NCBI RefSeq assembly: GCF_003633755.1
Contig: NZ_RBIL01000001.1
Coordinates: forward strand, 357,426-421,425
Direction of reading: 5' to 3'
DNA length: 64,000 nucleotides
Source of the DNA: Solirubrobacter pauli
GTDB taxonomy: Bacteria; Actinomycetota; Thermoleophilia; Solirubrobacterales; Solirubrobacteraceae
Under the pieces are notes generated by a model, which did no database searches, was not told the origin of the DNA, and was given only the letters and a program-made list of their open reading frames with translations. How positions within the stretch are numbered: position 1 is the stretch's first letter; every line of letters begins with the position of its first letter. Both the position numbers and the translations under genes were made by a program. Shown piece after piece: positions 53,624 through 62,972 of this stretch.

Positions 53624-55261
53624 GTGTTGAGATCCACGAGCCGTGCGCGACGGAGCGCAATAGCGGCGCTGATAGCCGTAGCGGTACCCCTGACCGTGGC
53701 CACGGCGGCCGACGCCGCCCCGACCGCAGCCGCGCGCCTGGCCGCCACGGCGAAGCAGTCCCCGAACCGCAGCGTCACCGCGATCGTCCAGTTCAAGGTC
53801 CCCGAGGCCAAGGCGAAGCGGATCGTCAAGGCGCACAAGGGCACGATCACCGACAAGCTCCCGGCCGTCCAGGGCTTCGCCGTCCGGCTGCCGGCCAAGC
53901 AGGCCAAGGCGCTCAAGAGCGCCAAGGGCGTCCTGAACGTCACGCTGAACGCGAAGGTCAACTCGACGAGCTTCTCGCCCGAGCTGCTGGCGACGAACTT
54001 CCCGAAGACGACCGGCGCCGACCAGGCGTGGGCCGCGGGCCTGACCGGCAAGGGCGTCGGCGTCGCGATCATCGACTCGGGCATCAACGGCGACATCGCC
54101 GACTTCAAGAACGCCGACGGCACGTCGCGCGTCACGAACGTCATCTCGAACCCCGGCGCCACGGGCGCGGGCGACCCTGTCGGCCACGGCACGCACGTCG
54201 CGGGCATCGTCGGCGGCAACTCGGCGTTCCGCACCGACGGGCTCGCCGGCAAGTACACCGGCATCGCGCCGGAGGCCGACCTCGTCGCCATCAAGACCTC
54301 CGACGACGCGGGCAACTCGACCGTCCTCGACGTGATCAACGCGCTGCAGTTCGTCGTCGACCACAAGGACGAGCTGAACATCAAGGTCGTGAACCTGTCC
54401 GTGTCCGCCGACACGCCGGGCTCCTACCGGACCGACCCGCTCAACGCCGCCGTCGAGTTCGCGTGGCACGCGGGCGTGGTGGTCGTGTCCGCCGTCGGCA
54501 ACCGCGGCGACGCGGCCGACGCCGCGCAGTACGCGCCGGGCAACGACCCGTACGTGATCTCGGTCGGCGCGACCGACGAGCGGGAGACCGCGGCTCCGGC
54601 CGACGACACGGTCGCCGACTTCTCCAGCCGCGGCCGGACCATCGACGGCTTCAACAAGCCGGACGTGTTCGCGCCGGGCGCGAAGATCGTCGCCCCGCTC
54701 GCGGCCGGCTCGGCGTTCTCGCAGCTCGCGCCCGCCACCAGCATCTTCGAGGGCGGCCAGTACATCCGCATCGGCGGCACGTCGATGGCCTCCCCCGTCG
54801 TCGCGGGCGCCGCCGCGCTGCTCCTGCAGGCCCGCCCGGACCTGAACCCGGACCAGGTCAAGGCGCTGCTGACCGCGAACGTCACGACGACCGCCGACGG
54901 CGTCGGCCAGGTCAACATCCCGGCCGCGCTCGCCGCGCAGGTCTCCACGGCCGCCAACGCCGGGCTGACTCCGAACCTGTCGGTCGCCACCGCGCTCACG
55001 CTGGCCGGCATCGACCCGACGCGCGCCACCTGGACCAAGGCGACCTGGACCAAGGCCACCTGGACGAAGGCGACCTGGACTCGCGCGACCTGGACCAAGG
55101 CCACCTGGACCGCCGGCGCCAGCGGCACGACCGCCCCGTGGGCGCGTGCCACCTGGACCTGCGCGGCCTGCGAGAGCGCGGGCGACGGCGTCGACCCGAC
55201 CAAGTCGACCTGGAGCCGCTCGACCTGGTCCCGCAGCACGTGGTCGAGCATCGAGTGGTGA
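53624..55261 (+). CDS. Secreted subtilase (S8) with tryptophan-repeat tail, 545 aa
   Basis: Paralog of the 36188 gene. Signal peptide, I9 propeptide (SVTAIVQFKVPEAKAKRIVK), S8 triad in IIDSGINGD, GHGTHVAGI and GGTSMASP. The tail is longer: six tandem [KR]-A-T-W-T units encoded by 15-bp DNA repeats (55023-55110), then RATWTCAAC and three [KR]-S-T-W-S units. GTG 53624 follows GGAGG in a hairpin loop. The stop overlaps a 12-aa frame. The GGDEF-EAL gene follows. Confidence 0.9.
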   Translation: MLRSTSRARRSAIAALIAVAVPLTVATAADAAPTAAARLAATAKQSPNRSVTAIVQFKVPEAKAKRIVKAHKGTITDKLPAVQGFAVRLPAKQAKALKSAKGVLNVTLNAKVNSTSFSPELLATNFPKTTGADQAWAAGLTGKGVGVAIIDSGINGDIADFKNADGTSRVTNVISNPGATGAGDPVGHGTHVAGIVGGNSAFRTDGLAGKYTGIAPEADLVAIKTSDDAGNSTVLDVINALQFVVDHKDELNIKVVNLSVSADTPGSYRTDPLNAAVEFAWHAGVVVVSAVGNRGDAADAAQYAPGNDPYVISVGATDERETAAPADDTVADFSSRGRTIDGFNKPDVFAPGAKIVAPLAAGSAFSQLAPATSIFEGGQYIRIGGTSMASPVVAGAAALLLQARPDLNPDQVKALLTANVTTTADGVGQVNIPAALAAQVSTAANAGLTPNLSVATALTLAGIDPTRATWTKATWTKATWTKATWTRATWTKATWTAGASGTTAPWARATWTCAACESAGDGVDPTKSTWSRSTWSRSTWSSIEW

Positions 55262-55296
55262 GCGCGGACGAGCGCGCCACCTGGGGCGGGAAGTAG
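55258..55296 (+). CDS. Micropeptide with an RATWG motif, 12 aa
   Basis: GTG overlaps the protease stop (GTGA) and opens MSADERATWGGK. It repeats the arrangement after the first protease, where the peptide ends in RASWGRK. Without that parallel a frame this short would not be called. Confidence 0.4.
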   Translation: MSADERATWGGK

Positions 55297-55308
55297 ACAC
55301 CACCGATC

Positions 55309-55332
55309 GCGGGCGGCCACACGGCCGCCCGC
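55309..55332 (+). terminator. Terminator between protease and GGDEF-EAL gene
   Basis: GCGGGCGGCC, loop ACAC, GGCCGCCCGC: a ten-base-pair perfect stem after the micropeptide stop. Confidence 0.6.
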
Positions 55333-55373
55333 GGCGCTTAACCCCTCAAATCGCTGGGTTCGCGGTCGATCAC

Positions 55374-57890
55374 ATGGACGTGGGACTGCGCGTCATCCGC
55401 AAGATCGAGCCGATCTGGGGCCTCATCTTCGCCCTCTCGGTGATCTCCGCCGTGCTCTACTTCGCGTTCGTCCGCGACTTCGAGGCGATGCAGACGCCGG
55501 AGATCGCCTGGTACGTGATCGCCGTGCTCGTGCTCGCGACCGAGCGCTTCCCCGTCGAGCTCGAGTTCCGCCGCAGCTCGCACTCGTTCTCGCTGACGGA
55601 CATCCCGCTCACCGTCGCGCTGATCTTCACCACCGGCACGCACGCCTTCTGGGCGATCGTCGGCGGCTCGCTGATCGCGCTGCTGCTGCGCCGGCTGCCG
55701 CTGATCAAGTTCTGCTTCAACGTCGCGCAGATCGCGCTCGTGGCGAACGTGATGCTCGTGCTCGTCCACCTCGCCTCCGGGATCGACGACGACTTCGGCC
55801 CGCTCGCGTGGCTGGCCGTGCTGGCCGCGACCCAGCTCGGTGGCGTGCTCACGATCGCGCAGATCATCGCCGCGATCGTGTTGACCGAGGGCAGCGTCTC
55901 CCGCGAGCAGGTCCGCCAGATGTTCGGCATGGACTTCGTGGTGACGCTCACCGGCACGGCGATGGCGCTCGTCTCGTCGATCCTCTGGATCGAGCGGCCC
56001 GCGGCCACGCCGTTGCTGGCGCTGCCGATCCTGGTGGCGTTCGGCGGCTACCGCGCCTACGTGCACGAGCGCCAGGGCCACGAGAAGGTCAAGTTCCTCT
56101 ACGAGGCCAACCGGACGCTGAGCGAGTCGCCCGAGGTGGCGATCGCGCTGGAGGGCCTGCTCGAGCGGGCCCTCGGCGCGTTCCGGGCCGAGCAGGCCGA
56201 GGTGATCCTGTTCGCCGGCGACGGCGGCGCGCCGCTGCGCACCGGGCTCGGCCCCGGCAACGCGCGCGAGGCGATGGCGCTGATGGACCATGACGCGGCG
56301 GTCGCGCTCCGCACGCTCGCGGAGGAGTCCGAGGACGCGATCGCGCTCACCGACCCCTTCCCCGCCTCGATCGCCGCGTACCTGGCGGGCCGCGGGGTCC
56401 GCCACGGCATGCTCGGCGTGCTGCGCGGCGAGGACCGCGTGATCGGCACGCTCATGCTGGCCAACCGCTACGGGCTCTCCCGCGGCTTCACGCGCGGCGA
56501 CCGCGCGCTGTTCGAGACGCTCGCCGCGAACGCGTCCGCCGCGCTCCAGTTCGACCGCCTCGAGCAGGCCGTCACCGAGCTGCGCGACCTGCAGGACCAG
56601 CTGACGCACCAGGCCCACCACGACCCGCTGACCGGGCTCGCGAACCGCTCGCTGTTCTCCCAGCGGGTGCGCGAGGCGCTCGAGTCGGGCGGGGCGGACA
56701 AGGTCGCGGTCATGTTCATCGACCTCGACGACTTCAAGGGCGTCAACGACACGCTCGGGCACGCGATCGGCGACGAGCTGCTGCGCGGCGTCGCCTCGCG
56801 GCTCGTGCGCTCGGTGCGCAAGGAGGACGTGGTCGCGCGCCTCGGCGGCGACGAGTTCGCCGTGCTGGTGCAGCGCGACGAGGACGTCGAGCAGGGCGCC
56901 GCCGAGTTGGCCGAGCGCACGCTCGCCGCGTTCCTGGCGCCGGTCCAGGCCGGCGAGAAGCCGCTGAACGTGTCGCTGTCGATCGGCATCGCCGCCTGCC
57001 AGCACAACCGCACCGCCACGGACGAGCTCCTGCGCGACGCCGACGTCGCCATGTACGAGGCCAAAGAGGGCGGCAAGCGCCGCTTCGCCGTCTTCACGCC
57101 CGCGATGCGCGACTCGATCGTGCGCCGCCACGGCCTCAAGGAGGAGCTGGCGCGCGCCCTCAAGCAGCGCGAGCTGATGGTCCAGTACCAGCCGATCGTG
57201 GACATCGGCACCGGCGAGACGATCTCGGTCGAGGCGCTCGTGCGCTGGAACCACGCCGACCGCGGCCGGATCCCGCCCGCCGAGTTCATCCCGCTGGCGG
57301 AGGACACCGGCCTGATCGTGCCGCTCGGCCGCTACGTGCTCGAGGAGGCGTGCCAGTCGGTCGTCGCCCGCTCCGACACCCTCCAGGTGCAGGTCAACCT
57401 GAGCGCGATCGAGCTCGAGCACCCGGACCTCATCCCGACGATCCAGGACGTGCTGCGGCGCACCGGCATCCCGCCGGGCCGGCTCGTGCTCGAGGTGACC
57501 GAGACGCTGCTCGTCAAGGACGCCGAGCGCGGCGCCGAGACGCTGCAGCAGCTGCGCGACCTCGGCGTGCAGCTCGCGCTCGACGACTTCGGCACGGGCT
57601 ACAGCTCGCTCTCCTACCTGCGCAACCTGCCGCTCGACACGCTCAAGATCGCGCGGGAGTTCGTCGAGGGCCTGGCCTTCAGCGACCACGACGCGGCGTT
57701 CGTGCGCCTGATCGTCGGCCTCGCCAAGACGGTCGGCCTGAAGGTCGTCGCCGAGGGCATCGAGACCCGCGAGCAGCTCGACATGCTGCGCGAGATCGGC
57801 TGCGACCTCGGCCAGGGCTACTACTTCGCCGCGCCGATGGACGTCGACGCCGACTGGCACTCCGCACCCGTCGCGGCGGCGCTCGCCTAG
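55374..57890 (+). CDS. GGDEF-EAL cyclic-di-GMP synthase/phosphodiesterase, 838 aa
   Basis: N-terminal membrane sensor with about seven helices (residues 12-230), a GAF domain (250-400), then GGDEF at 415-570 and EAL at 585-830. The synthase site RLGGDEFAVLV is intact, and RKED five residues upstream fits an inhibitory I-site. The EAL part has SVEALVRW, VQVNLSAIEL, LEVTETLL, DDFGTGYSS, DTLKIAREF and AEGIET, so all metal and catalytic positions are present. It may therefore both make and break cyclic-di-GMP. Confidence 0.95.
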   Translation: MDVGLRVIRKIEPIWGLIFALSVISAVLYFAFVRDFEAMQTPEIAWYVIAVLVLATERFPVELEFRRSSHSFSLTDIPLTVALIFTTGTHAFWAIVGGSLIALLLRRLPLIKFCFNVAQIALVANVMLVLVHLASGIDDDFGPLAWLAVLAATQLGGVLTIAQIIAAIVLTEGSVSREQVRQMFGMDFVVTLTGTAMALVSSILWIERPAATPLLALPILVAFGGYRAYVHERQGHEKVKFLYEANRTLSESPEVAIALEGLLERALGAFRAEQAEVILFAGDGGAPLRTGLGPGNAREAMALMDHDAAVALRTLAEESEDAIALTDPFPASIAAYLAGRGVRHGMLGVLRGEDRVIGTLMLANRYGLSRGFTRGDRALFETLAANASAALQFDRLEQAVTELRDLQDQLTHQAHHDPLTGLANRSLFSQRVREALESGGADKVAVMFIDLDDFKGVNDTLGHAIGDELLRGVASRLVRSVRKEDVVARLGGDEFAVLVQRDEDVEQGAAELAERTLAAFLAPVQAGEKPLNVSLSIGIAACQHNRTATDELLRDADVAMYEAKEGGKRRFAVFTPAMRDSIVRRHGLKEELARALKQRELMVQYQPIVDIGTGETISVEALVRWNHADRGRIPPAEFIPLAEDTGLIVPLGRYVLEEACQSVVARSDTLQVQVNLSAIELEHPDLIPTIQDVLRRTGIPPGRLVLEVTETLLVKDAERGAETLQQLRDLGVQLALDDFGTGYSSLSYLRNLPLDTLKIAREFVEGLAFSDHDAAFVRLIVGLAKTVGLKVVAEGIETREQLDMLREIGCDLGQGYYFAAPMDVDADWHSAPVAAALA

Positions 57891-57955
57891 AGGAGTAACG
57901 TCCGTCCGCGAAGGGGCCGGTCGGGAGAGCCAGGCCCCGCGAGAGAGGAGCGTTC

Positions 57956-58903
57956 ATGTCCAGTGAACACCGCGGGCTCGGCCGGCGCGACTTCCTGCTC
58001 GGAGCGGCGGGCGCCGCGGCGGTGCCGATGGGCCTCGGCGCGCTCGGCGCGCCGGCCCACGCGCACGGCCATCCCCACGGCGGCTGGGGCCACGGCGGGT
58101 CGATCCCGCGTGAGCAGATCAGCATCCAGCTCTACACCGTGCGCGAGCAGCTCACGGCCGACCTCGACGGCACGTTGCGCGCGCTCGCCCGGATCGGCTA
58201 CCGGACGGTCGAGCACGCGGGCTTCGCCGGTCGCACCGCGGCGGAGTTCAAGGCGGCGCTGCGGCGGGCGGGCCTGCGCGCGACGTCCGGCCACCAGGCC
58301 GTCCCGTACCCGTTCGACGCCGCCGCCTGGCGCGCGCAGCTGCAGGACGCGGTGACGATCGGGCAGCGCTACATCGTCACGCCGGTCACCCCGGCGACGT
58401 TCGGCCCGACCGGCGGCACGTCCCTGCTGACGACCGCGGCGCAGTGGAAGGACTACGCCGCCGTCTGCAACCAGGCGGGCGCGATGGCCCGCCAGTACGG
58501 GCTGCGGTTCGGCATCCACAACCACAACTGGGAGTTCGGCGCGCTCCAGGACGACACCCCGCTGGTCGGCTACGACTTCCTGATCTCCGACACCGACCCG
58601 CGGTTCGTGCACTTCGAGATCGACCTGTACTGGGCCTGGTACGCCCACCGCGACCCGGTGCAGCTGATCGCCGTCCTCGGCGACCGCGTGCGCCAGTTCC
58701 ACGTCAAGGACATGCGGTTCAACCCCGGCCACGTGGCCACGTTCGCCGACCCGGGCACGGGCGTGATCGACTTCGCGCGGATCTTCCGCGCGGCGGGCGA
58801 CCCGCGCGAGCACGAGTACATCGTCGAGCGCGACGACGCGCTCGCCGTCGCGCTCACCACGGCGCAGGTCGGCTACGACTTCCTGAGCCGGATCCGCTTC
58901 TGA
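57956..58903 (+). CDS. TAT-exported sugar isomerase/epimerase-like protein, 315 aa
   Basis: Twin-arginine signal (GLGRRDFLLGAAGAAAVPMG) followed by a His/Gly-rich linker, then an AP-endonuclease-2-type TIM barrel: ISIQLYTVREQLTADLDGTL, RFGIHNHNWEFG (metal-binding His), HFEIDLYWAWYA and RQFHVKDMRF. Similar secreted proteins are annotated as sugar phosphate isomerases/epimerases. GAGAGGAG precedes ATG 57956. Confidence 0.85.
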   Translation: MSSEHRGLGRRDFLLGAAGAAAVPMGLGALGAPAHAHGHPHGGWGHGGSIPREQISIQLYTVREQLTADLDGTLRALARIGYRTVEHAGFAGRTAAEFKAALRRAGLRATSGHQAVPYPFDAAAWRAQLQDAVTIGQRYIVTPVTPATFGPTGGTSLLTTAAQWKDYAAVCNQAGAMARQYGLRFGIHNHNWEFGALQDDTPLVGYDFLISDTDPRFVHFEIDLYWAWYAHRDPVQLIAVLGDRVRQFHVKDMRFNPGHVATFADPGTGVIDFARIFRAAGDPREHEYIVERDDALAVALTTAQVGYDFLSRIRF

Positions 58904-58958
58904 TCCGTGCGGCGGGGCCGCGTGCGCTTCGGCGCCGCGGCCTCTACCGTGCCGCGGC

Positions 58959-59600
58959 GTGGAGCGCACGAAGTACCCACGCACCTGGCACCTGCCCGAC
59001 TCACCGAACCGCGGCGCGGACGGCGATCACGCCTACGCCGACTACGCGACCTTCACCGGGCGCGAGGTGGTCGTGACCGAGAAGCTCGACGGCGAGAACA
59101 CGACGATCTACGCCGACGGGTACACGCACGCCCGCTCGGTCTCCTCGGGCTACCACGCCACCCGCACGTGGGTGCGGGCGCTGGCCGGGCGCGTGGGGTA
59201 CGAGCTGCCCGCGGGCTGGCGCATCTGCGGCGAGAACACGTACGGCCGGCACTCGATCGAGTACGACCGGCTGCCGTCCTACTTCCAGCTGTTCGCGGTC
59301 TACGACGCGGAGGACCGCTGCCTGAGCTGGGACGACACCGCGGCGTGGGCGGAGCGCCTCCAGGTGGACCTCGTGCCGCTGCTCTACCGCGGCCTGTTCG
59401 ACCGGGTTCGAGTCCTGTCGCTGCTCGCAGGCGCGTCGGCGTTCGGGCCCGAGCGCGAGGGCGTCGTGGTGCGCTGGGCGGACGCGTTCGCGGTCGCCGA
59501 GCACCAGCGCGCGGTGGGCAAGCTCGTCCGCAAGGACCACGTCAAGACCGACCAGCACTGGATGAGCGGTGCGGTCGTGCCGAACGGGCTGGCGTCGTGA
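58959..59600 (+). CDS. RNA ligase family protein, 213 aa
   Basis: Nucleotidyltransferase-type RNA ligase: EKLDGENTTIYADG is motif I with the adenylated Lys (K-x-D-G), GWRICGENTYGRHSIEYDRL motif III region, EGVVVRW motif IV and LVRKDHVKTDQHWM motif V. Compact length, similar to T4 Rnl2/DraRnl-like ligases. GTG 58959. Its stop overlaps the HD-kinase gene by four bases, so the two work together in RNA repair. Confidence 0.85.
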   Translation: MERTKYPRTWHLPDSPNRGADGDHAYADYATFTGREVVVTEKLDGENTTIYADGYTHARSVSSGYHATRTWVRALAGRVGYELPAGWRICGENTYGRHSIEYDRLPSYFQLFAVYDAEDRCLSWDDTAAWAERLQVDLVPLLYRGLFDRVRVLSLLAGASAFGPEREGVVVRWADAFAVAEHQRAVGKLVRKDHVKTDQHWMSGAVVPNGLAS

Positions 59601-60709
59601 TCGCGATCGGCGCGGAGTTGCGCGCGGAGGACGCGCCGTGGCTGGCCGCCATGGCCGAGACGCCGCAGAACCCGGAGTACCACGCCGAAGGTGATGTGCT
59701 CGCGCACACGCGGATGGTCTGCGACGCGCTCATCTCCGCCCCCGGCTGGGACGAGCTGGACGCCGTGACGCGTGAGGAGCTGTGGCTCGCGGCGGTGCTC
59801 CACGACGTCGGCAAGCCGGCGACGACCCGGTTCGAGGACGGCCGCTGGACCGCGCCGGGCCACGCGCGGCGCGGCGCGATCATCGCGCGCAGGCTGCTGT
59901 GGGAGGCGGGCGTCGAGCCGCGGGCGCGCGAGCGGATCTGCGCGCTGGTCCGCCACCACATGGCCCCGTACCACCTGATCGCGCAGCGGGACGCCGTCCG
60001 CCGGTGCGTCCAGATCTCGCTCGAGGCAGGCGTGGTCCGCCAGCACCGGCTCACCCGCGCGGACGCGCTCGGGCGGATCGGGTCGGGCGTCGACGCGCTC
60101 GTGCTCAACGTCGACCTCTTCGCCGAGTACGCGGCCGAGCTCGGCTGCCTGTACGAGCCGTACCCGTTCGCGTCCGACCACGCGCGCTTCACCTACTTCA
60201 CCCGCACCGACCGCGACCCCGCGTACGCCGCCTACGACGACACGCGCAGCCGCGTCGTCGTGCTGTCCGGGCTGCCCGGCGCGGGCAAGGACCTGTGGAT
60301 CGCGCACCATGGCGACGGCCGACCGGTGATCTCGCTCGACGACCTGCGGCGCGAGCGTGGGGTCAAGCGCGGCGACACGACCGCCGAGGGCCACCTGATC
60401 CAGGACGCGCGGGAGCAGGCGCGCGTCTACCTGCGCGCGGGCGAGCCGTTCATCTGGAACGCGACGAACCTCTCCGCGCAATTGCGCGGTCAGACGATCG
60501 CCCTCTGCGCGGACTACCACGCGCACGTCACGATCGTCGCCGTGGAGGCGGCCGCGGACGACCTCAGCCGCCGCAACCGCGATCGCGAGCACCCCGTTCC
60601 GTGGCCGTCGATCGAGCGGATGCTCGACCGCTGGGAGGCGCCGACGCCGGCCGAGTGCCACCGCCTCGAGGTGTGGTCCGACACCCTTGACGGCGTGTCA
60701 GCGCCCTGA
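59597..60709 (+). CDS. HD phosphohydrolase-polynucleotide kinase fusion, 370 aa
   Basis: Residues 25-200 are an HD domain (HTRMVCDALISAPG, AVLHDVGKPATTRF, VRHHMAPYHL). Residues 215-350 are a P-loop kinase: VVLSGLPGAGKDLWI (Walker A), PVISLDDLRRERGV, FIWNATNLS and RRNRDRE. Kinase plus HD plus the upstream ligase would heal and seal RNA ends. GTG 59597 in a GTGA overlap. Confidence 0.85.
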   Translation: MIAIGAELRAEDAPWLAAMAETPQNPEYHAEGDVLAHTRMVCDALISAPGWDELDAVTREELWLAAVLHDVGKPATTRFEDGRWTAPGHARRGAIIARRLLWEAGVEPRARERICALVRHHMAPYHLIAQRDAVRRCVQISLEAGVVRQHRLTRADALGRIGSGVDALVLNVDLFAEYAAELGCLYEPYPFASDHARFTYFTRTDRDPAYAAYDDTRSRVVVLSGLPGAGKDLWIAHHGDGRPVISLDDLRRERGVKRGDTTAEGHLIQDAREQARVYLRAGEPFIWNATNLSAQLRGQTIALCADYHAHVTIVAVEAAADDLSRRNRDREHPVPWPSIERMLDRWEAPTPAECHRLEVWSDTLDGVSAP

Positions 60710-60811
60710 CATCGAGTACGCGAGAGGGACATTCATTGCGTATGGCCTGTTGATCGGCGTACGTCCCACTGGTAGGCGTTCCGATGCTGGGACGAAACGG
60801 TGGGAGTGGCA

Positions 60812-61426
60812 GTGATCGAAGCCAGCACGGCCCGTTGGGAGCGGCCACGCGCACTCGGCTACGTGTGCGCGACGGCCGCCGACGAGATGGAGTTCACGCG
60901 TGAACGCGTCGAGATCCGGCGCTGCTGCGATGAGCGCGGGCTGGAGCTCGTGCGCGTCGTCGGCGACGTCGACCCCGAGGGGCGCGACCAGCGCCCCTCC
61001 CTGGTGTGGGCACTCGAGCAGCTCGCCGAGCACCGCGCGGAGGTGCTGGTGCTCGCCCGGCTCCACGACCTGTCCGCCAACGCCGCCAACCTCCGTCCGC
61101 TGCTGACGTGGTTCAACGACGAGCGGCGCCGGCTGATCGCACTCGACCTGGCGCTGGACACGGCCACCGAGAGCGGCAAGCTGATCGCGCTCGCCAACGC
61201 GCGCGTCCACGACCGCGGCCGCACGTCGGTCGCCGACATACCCGAGCTGCAGGAGCGGATCGCGCGCATGCGCGAGCGCGGGATGACGCTGCAGGCGATC
61301 GCCGACGCGCTCAACGCGCAAGGCGTGCCGACACTGCGGGGCGGGGCCCTGTGGCGGCCGTCGAGCGTCCAGCGCGCGACGGGCTACCGGCGCCCGTCCA
61401 CGGGCCGCGGCGTCCAGCTCGGATGA
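60812..61426 (+). CDS. Serine-recombinase-like protein lacking the catalytic serine, 204 aa
   Basis: The N-terminal fold follows the resolvase domain (RALGYVCATAADEMEFTRER, with LVLARLHDLSANAANLRPLL as the helix-E region), and the C-terminal part has a recombinase-type helix-turn-helix (RERGMTLQAIADALNAQGVP). Where active enzymes read GYVRVS, this protein reads GYVCAT, so the nucleophile is absent. It may act as a DNA-binding regulator. GTG 60812 has GGGAG upstream; GTG 60800 is an alternative. Confidence 0.75.
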   Translation: MIEASTARWERPRALGYVCATAADEMEFTRERVEIRRCCDERGLELVRVVGDVDPEGRDQRPSLVWALEQLAEHRAEVLVLARLHDLSANAANLRPLLTWFNDERRRLIALDLALDTATESGKLIALANARVHDRGRTSVADIPELQERIARMRERGMTLQAIADALNAQGVPTLRGGALWRPSSVQRATGYRRPSTGRGVQLG

Positions 61427-61437
61427 CGCCCTCCGCG

Positions 61438-61473
61438 GGCGCCGGACCTCGGGAAGGAACTCGGCCCGGCGCC
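61438..61473 (+). terminator. Possible terminator
   Basis: GGCGCCGG / CCGGCGCC eight-base-pair stem with a 20-base loop, 12 bases after the recombinase-like gene. The rest of 61474-61772 shows no gene that I can support. Confidence 0.4.
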
Positions 61474-61772
61474 AGATGAGGGAACGCGCGGAGCGCGCCG
61501 GCCCTGTCGCTCCCCAGTGACTCGGGCCGCTGCGCGGTGCGCGCCTGCCCTGGGCGCGCACGTGGTGGTCACGTCCCTTCTCTTGCCGCGTACGCGGGCG
61601 ATTACACCGCGATCGCGCCACCTCCCGCGAATGCTGACGGGAACGTGCGTATACGCAATTCGAGTGACCTGGACGACCCGTCGATGCCAAACCGAACGCG
61701 AATCGCGCAAACCTCCCAAGATGAACGGTTCTTCAGCGGTCGGCTCAACACGAGCGTCTCTGCGCCGATCAC

Positions 61773-62972
61773 ATGATCGTGTCCTTGCTTCGTCGCACTC
61801 AACCCGCTCCCGCGGTCGCCGCGCCAGACGTGGCCGCGGACGAGCTGCGCGCCCGCCTGCGCAGCTTGCACGATCACTGCCTCACCAACCTCCTCGCGGG
61901 TCTGGACGCGATGAACCAGGGCGACCTCACCGTACGCGTGGACCCGGCGACCAAGCCGATCGCCACGCGGTCGGACAACCCCGAGACGCAGGAGCTGGTC
62001 GAGCTCTTCAACTCGATGCTGGAAAAGGCTCAAGCCGCGCTCGTGGGGTACAACAGCGTGCGCGAGACCATGCGGTCCGCGCTCGGCGACCAGTCCTGCC
62101 TGGACGGTCTGCAGGACCGGCTCGACAGCCTCTCCCAGCACTGCCTGACCGGGCTCGGAGAGGGTCTCGGCGCGATGGCGCGGGGCGACCTCACCGTGGA
62201 CGTCCAGCCCGTCACGACCCCAATCGAAGCGCCGCACGGCGCGAACCTCGGCACCCTCGGCGAGACCTTCAACGTCATGCTGGGCCAGGCCCAGGGCGGG
62301 CTCGAGCTCTACAACGAGACGCGCCGCGGCGTCGCGACGATCGTGGACGGCATCGGCGAGAGCGCCGAGCGCGTCTCGGGCGCCTCGCAGGAGATGTCGG
62401 CCACGACCAGCGAGACGGGCACGGCCATCGAGGACATCGCCCGCCTCTCCTGCGGCGTCGCCGAAGGCGCCGAGCGCCAGATCAAGAGCATCGCGGACGC
62501 CGAGGCGATCAACCGCGAGGCCGTCGAGCTCGCCGCGCACGCCTCGCACCTCGCCGGTCAGGGCGTCGCCCTGACCACCCAGATCGCCGCGATCGCCGAC
62601 CAGACGAACCTGCTCGCGCTCAACGCCGCGATCGAAGCCGCCCGTGCGGGTGAGACCGGCCGCGGCTTCGCGGTGGTCGCCGACGAGGTCCGCAAGCTGG
62701 CCGAGTCCTCCAACGGGACGGTGCGTGAGACCGAGGCCGCGTTCCACGGGCTGTCGGACAGCATCACGAGCGTCTCGGCGTGCATCAACCGGATGGCGGA
62801 GGCCACGAGCGAGGTCGGGCAGATCGCGCGCGACGCCAGTGCCGCCACGAGCGACGTGTCGGCGGCCACGCAGCAGTCCTCGGCCGCCACGCAGCAGATC
62901 GCCGCGGCCAGCGCCGACCTCGCCGCGATGGCGACGTCGCTCGCCGGGCTGGTCGAGAACTTCAGGCGATAG
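61773..62972 (+). CDS. Soluble methyl-accepting chemotaxis-type receptor, 399 aa
   Basis: No membrane segment. The N-terminal 190 residues contain a duplicated unit: [20 protein letters not shown] with [13 protein letters not shown], and [20 protein letters not shown] with [13 protein letters not shown]; both look like HAMP-type modules with a Cys. The C-terminal half is the signalling coiled coil with the hairpin tip [20 protein letters not shown] and [20 protein letters not shown]. No che genes are nearby. Confidence 0.85.
   Translation: MIVSLLRRTQPAPAVAAPDVAADELRARLRSLHDHCLTNLLAGLDAMNQGDLTVRVDPATKPIATRSDNPETQELVELFNSMLEKAQAALVGYNSVRETMRSALGDQSCLDGLQDRLDSLSQHCLTGLGEGLGAMARGDLTVDVQPVTTPIEAPHGANLGTLGETFNVMLGQAQGGLELYNETRRGVATIVDGIGESAERVSGASQEMSATTSETGTAIEDIARLSCGVAEGAERQIKSIADAEAINREAVELAAHASHLAGQGVALTTQIAAIADQTNLLALNAAIEAARAGETGRGFAVVADEVRKLAESSNGTVRETEAAFHGLSDSITSVSACINRMAEATSEVGQIARDASAATSDVSAATQQSSAATQQIAAASADLAAMATSLAGLVENFRR

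Noticed and set aside
55338-57860. 840-codon frame on the minus strand
   Set aside because: It is the antisense of the GGDEF-EAL gene, Arg/Val/Glu/Asp-rich and without any family motif, typical of shadow frames in high-GC DNA.
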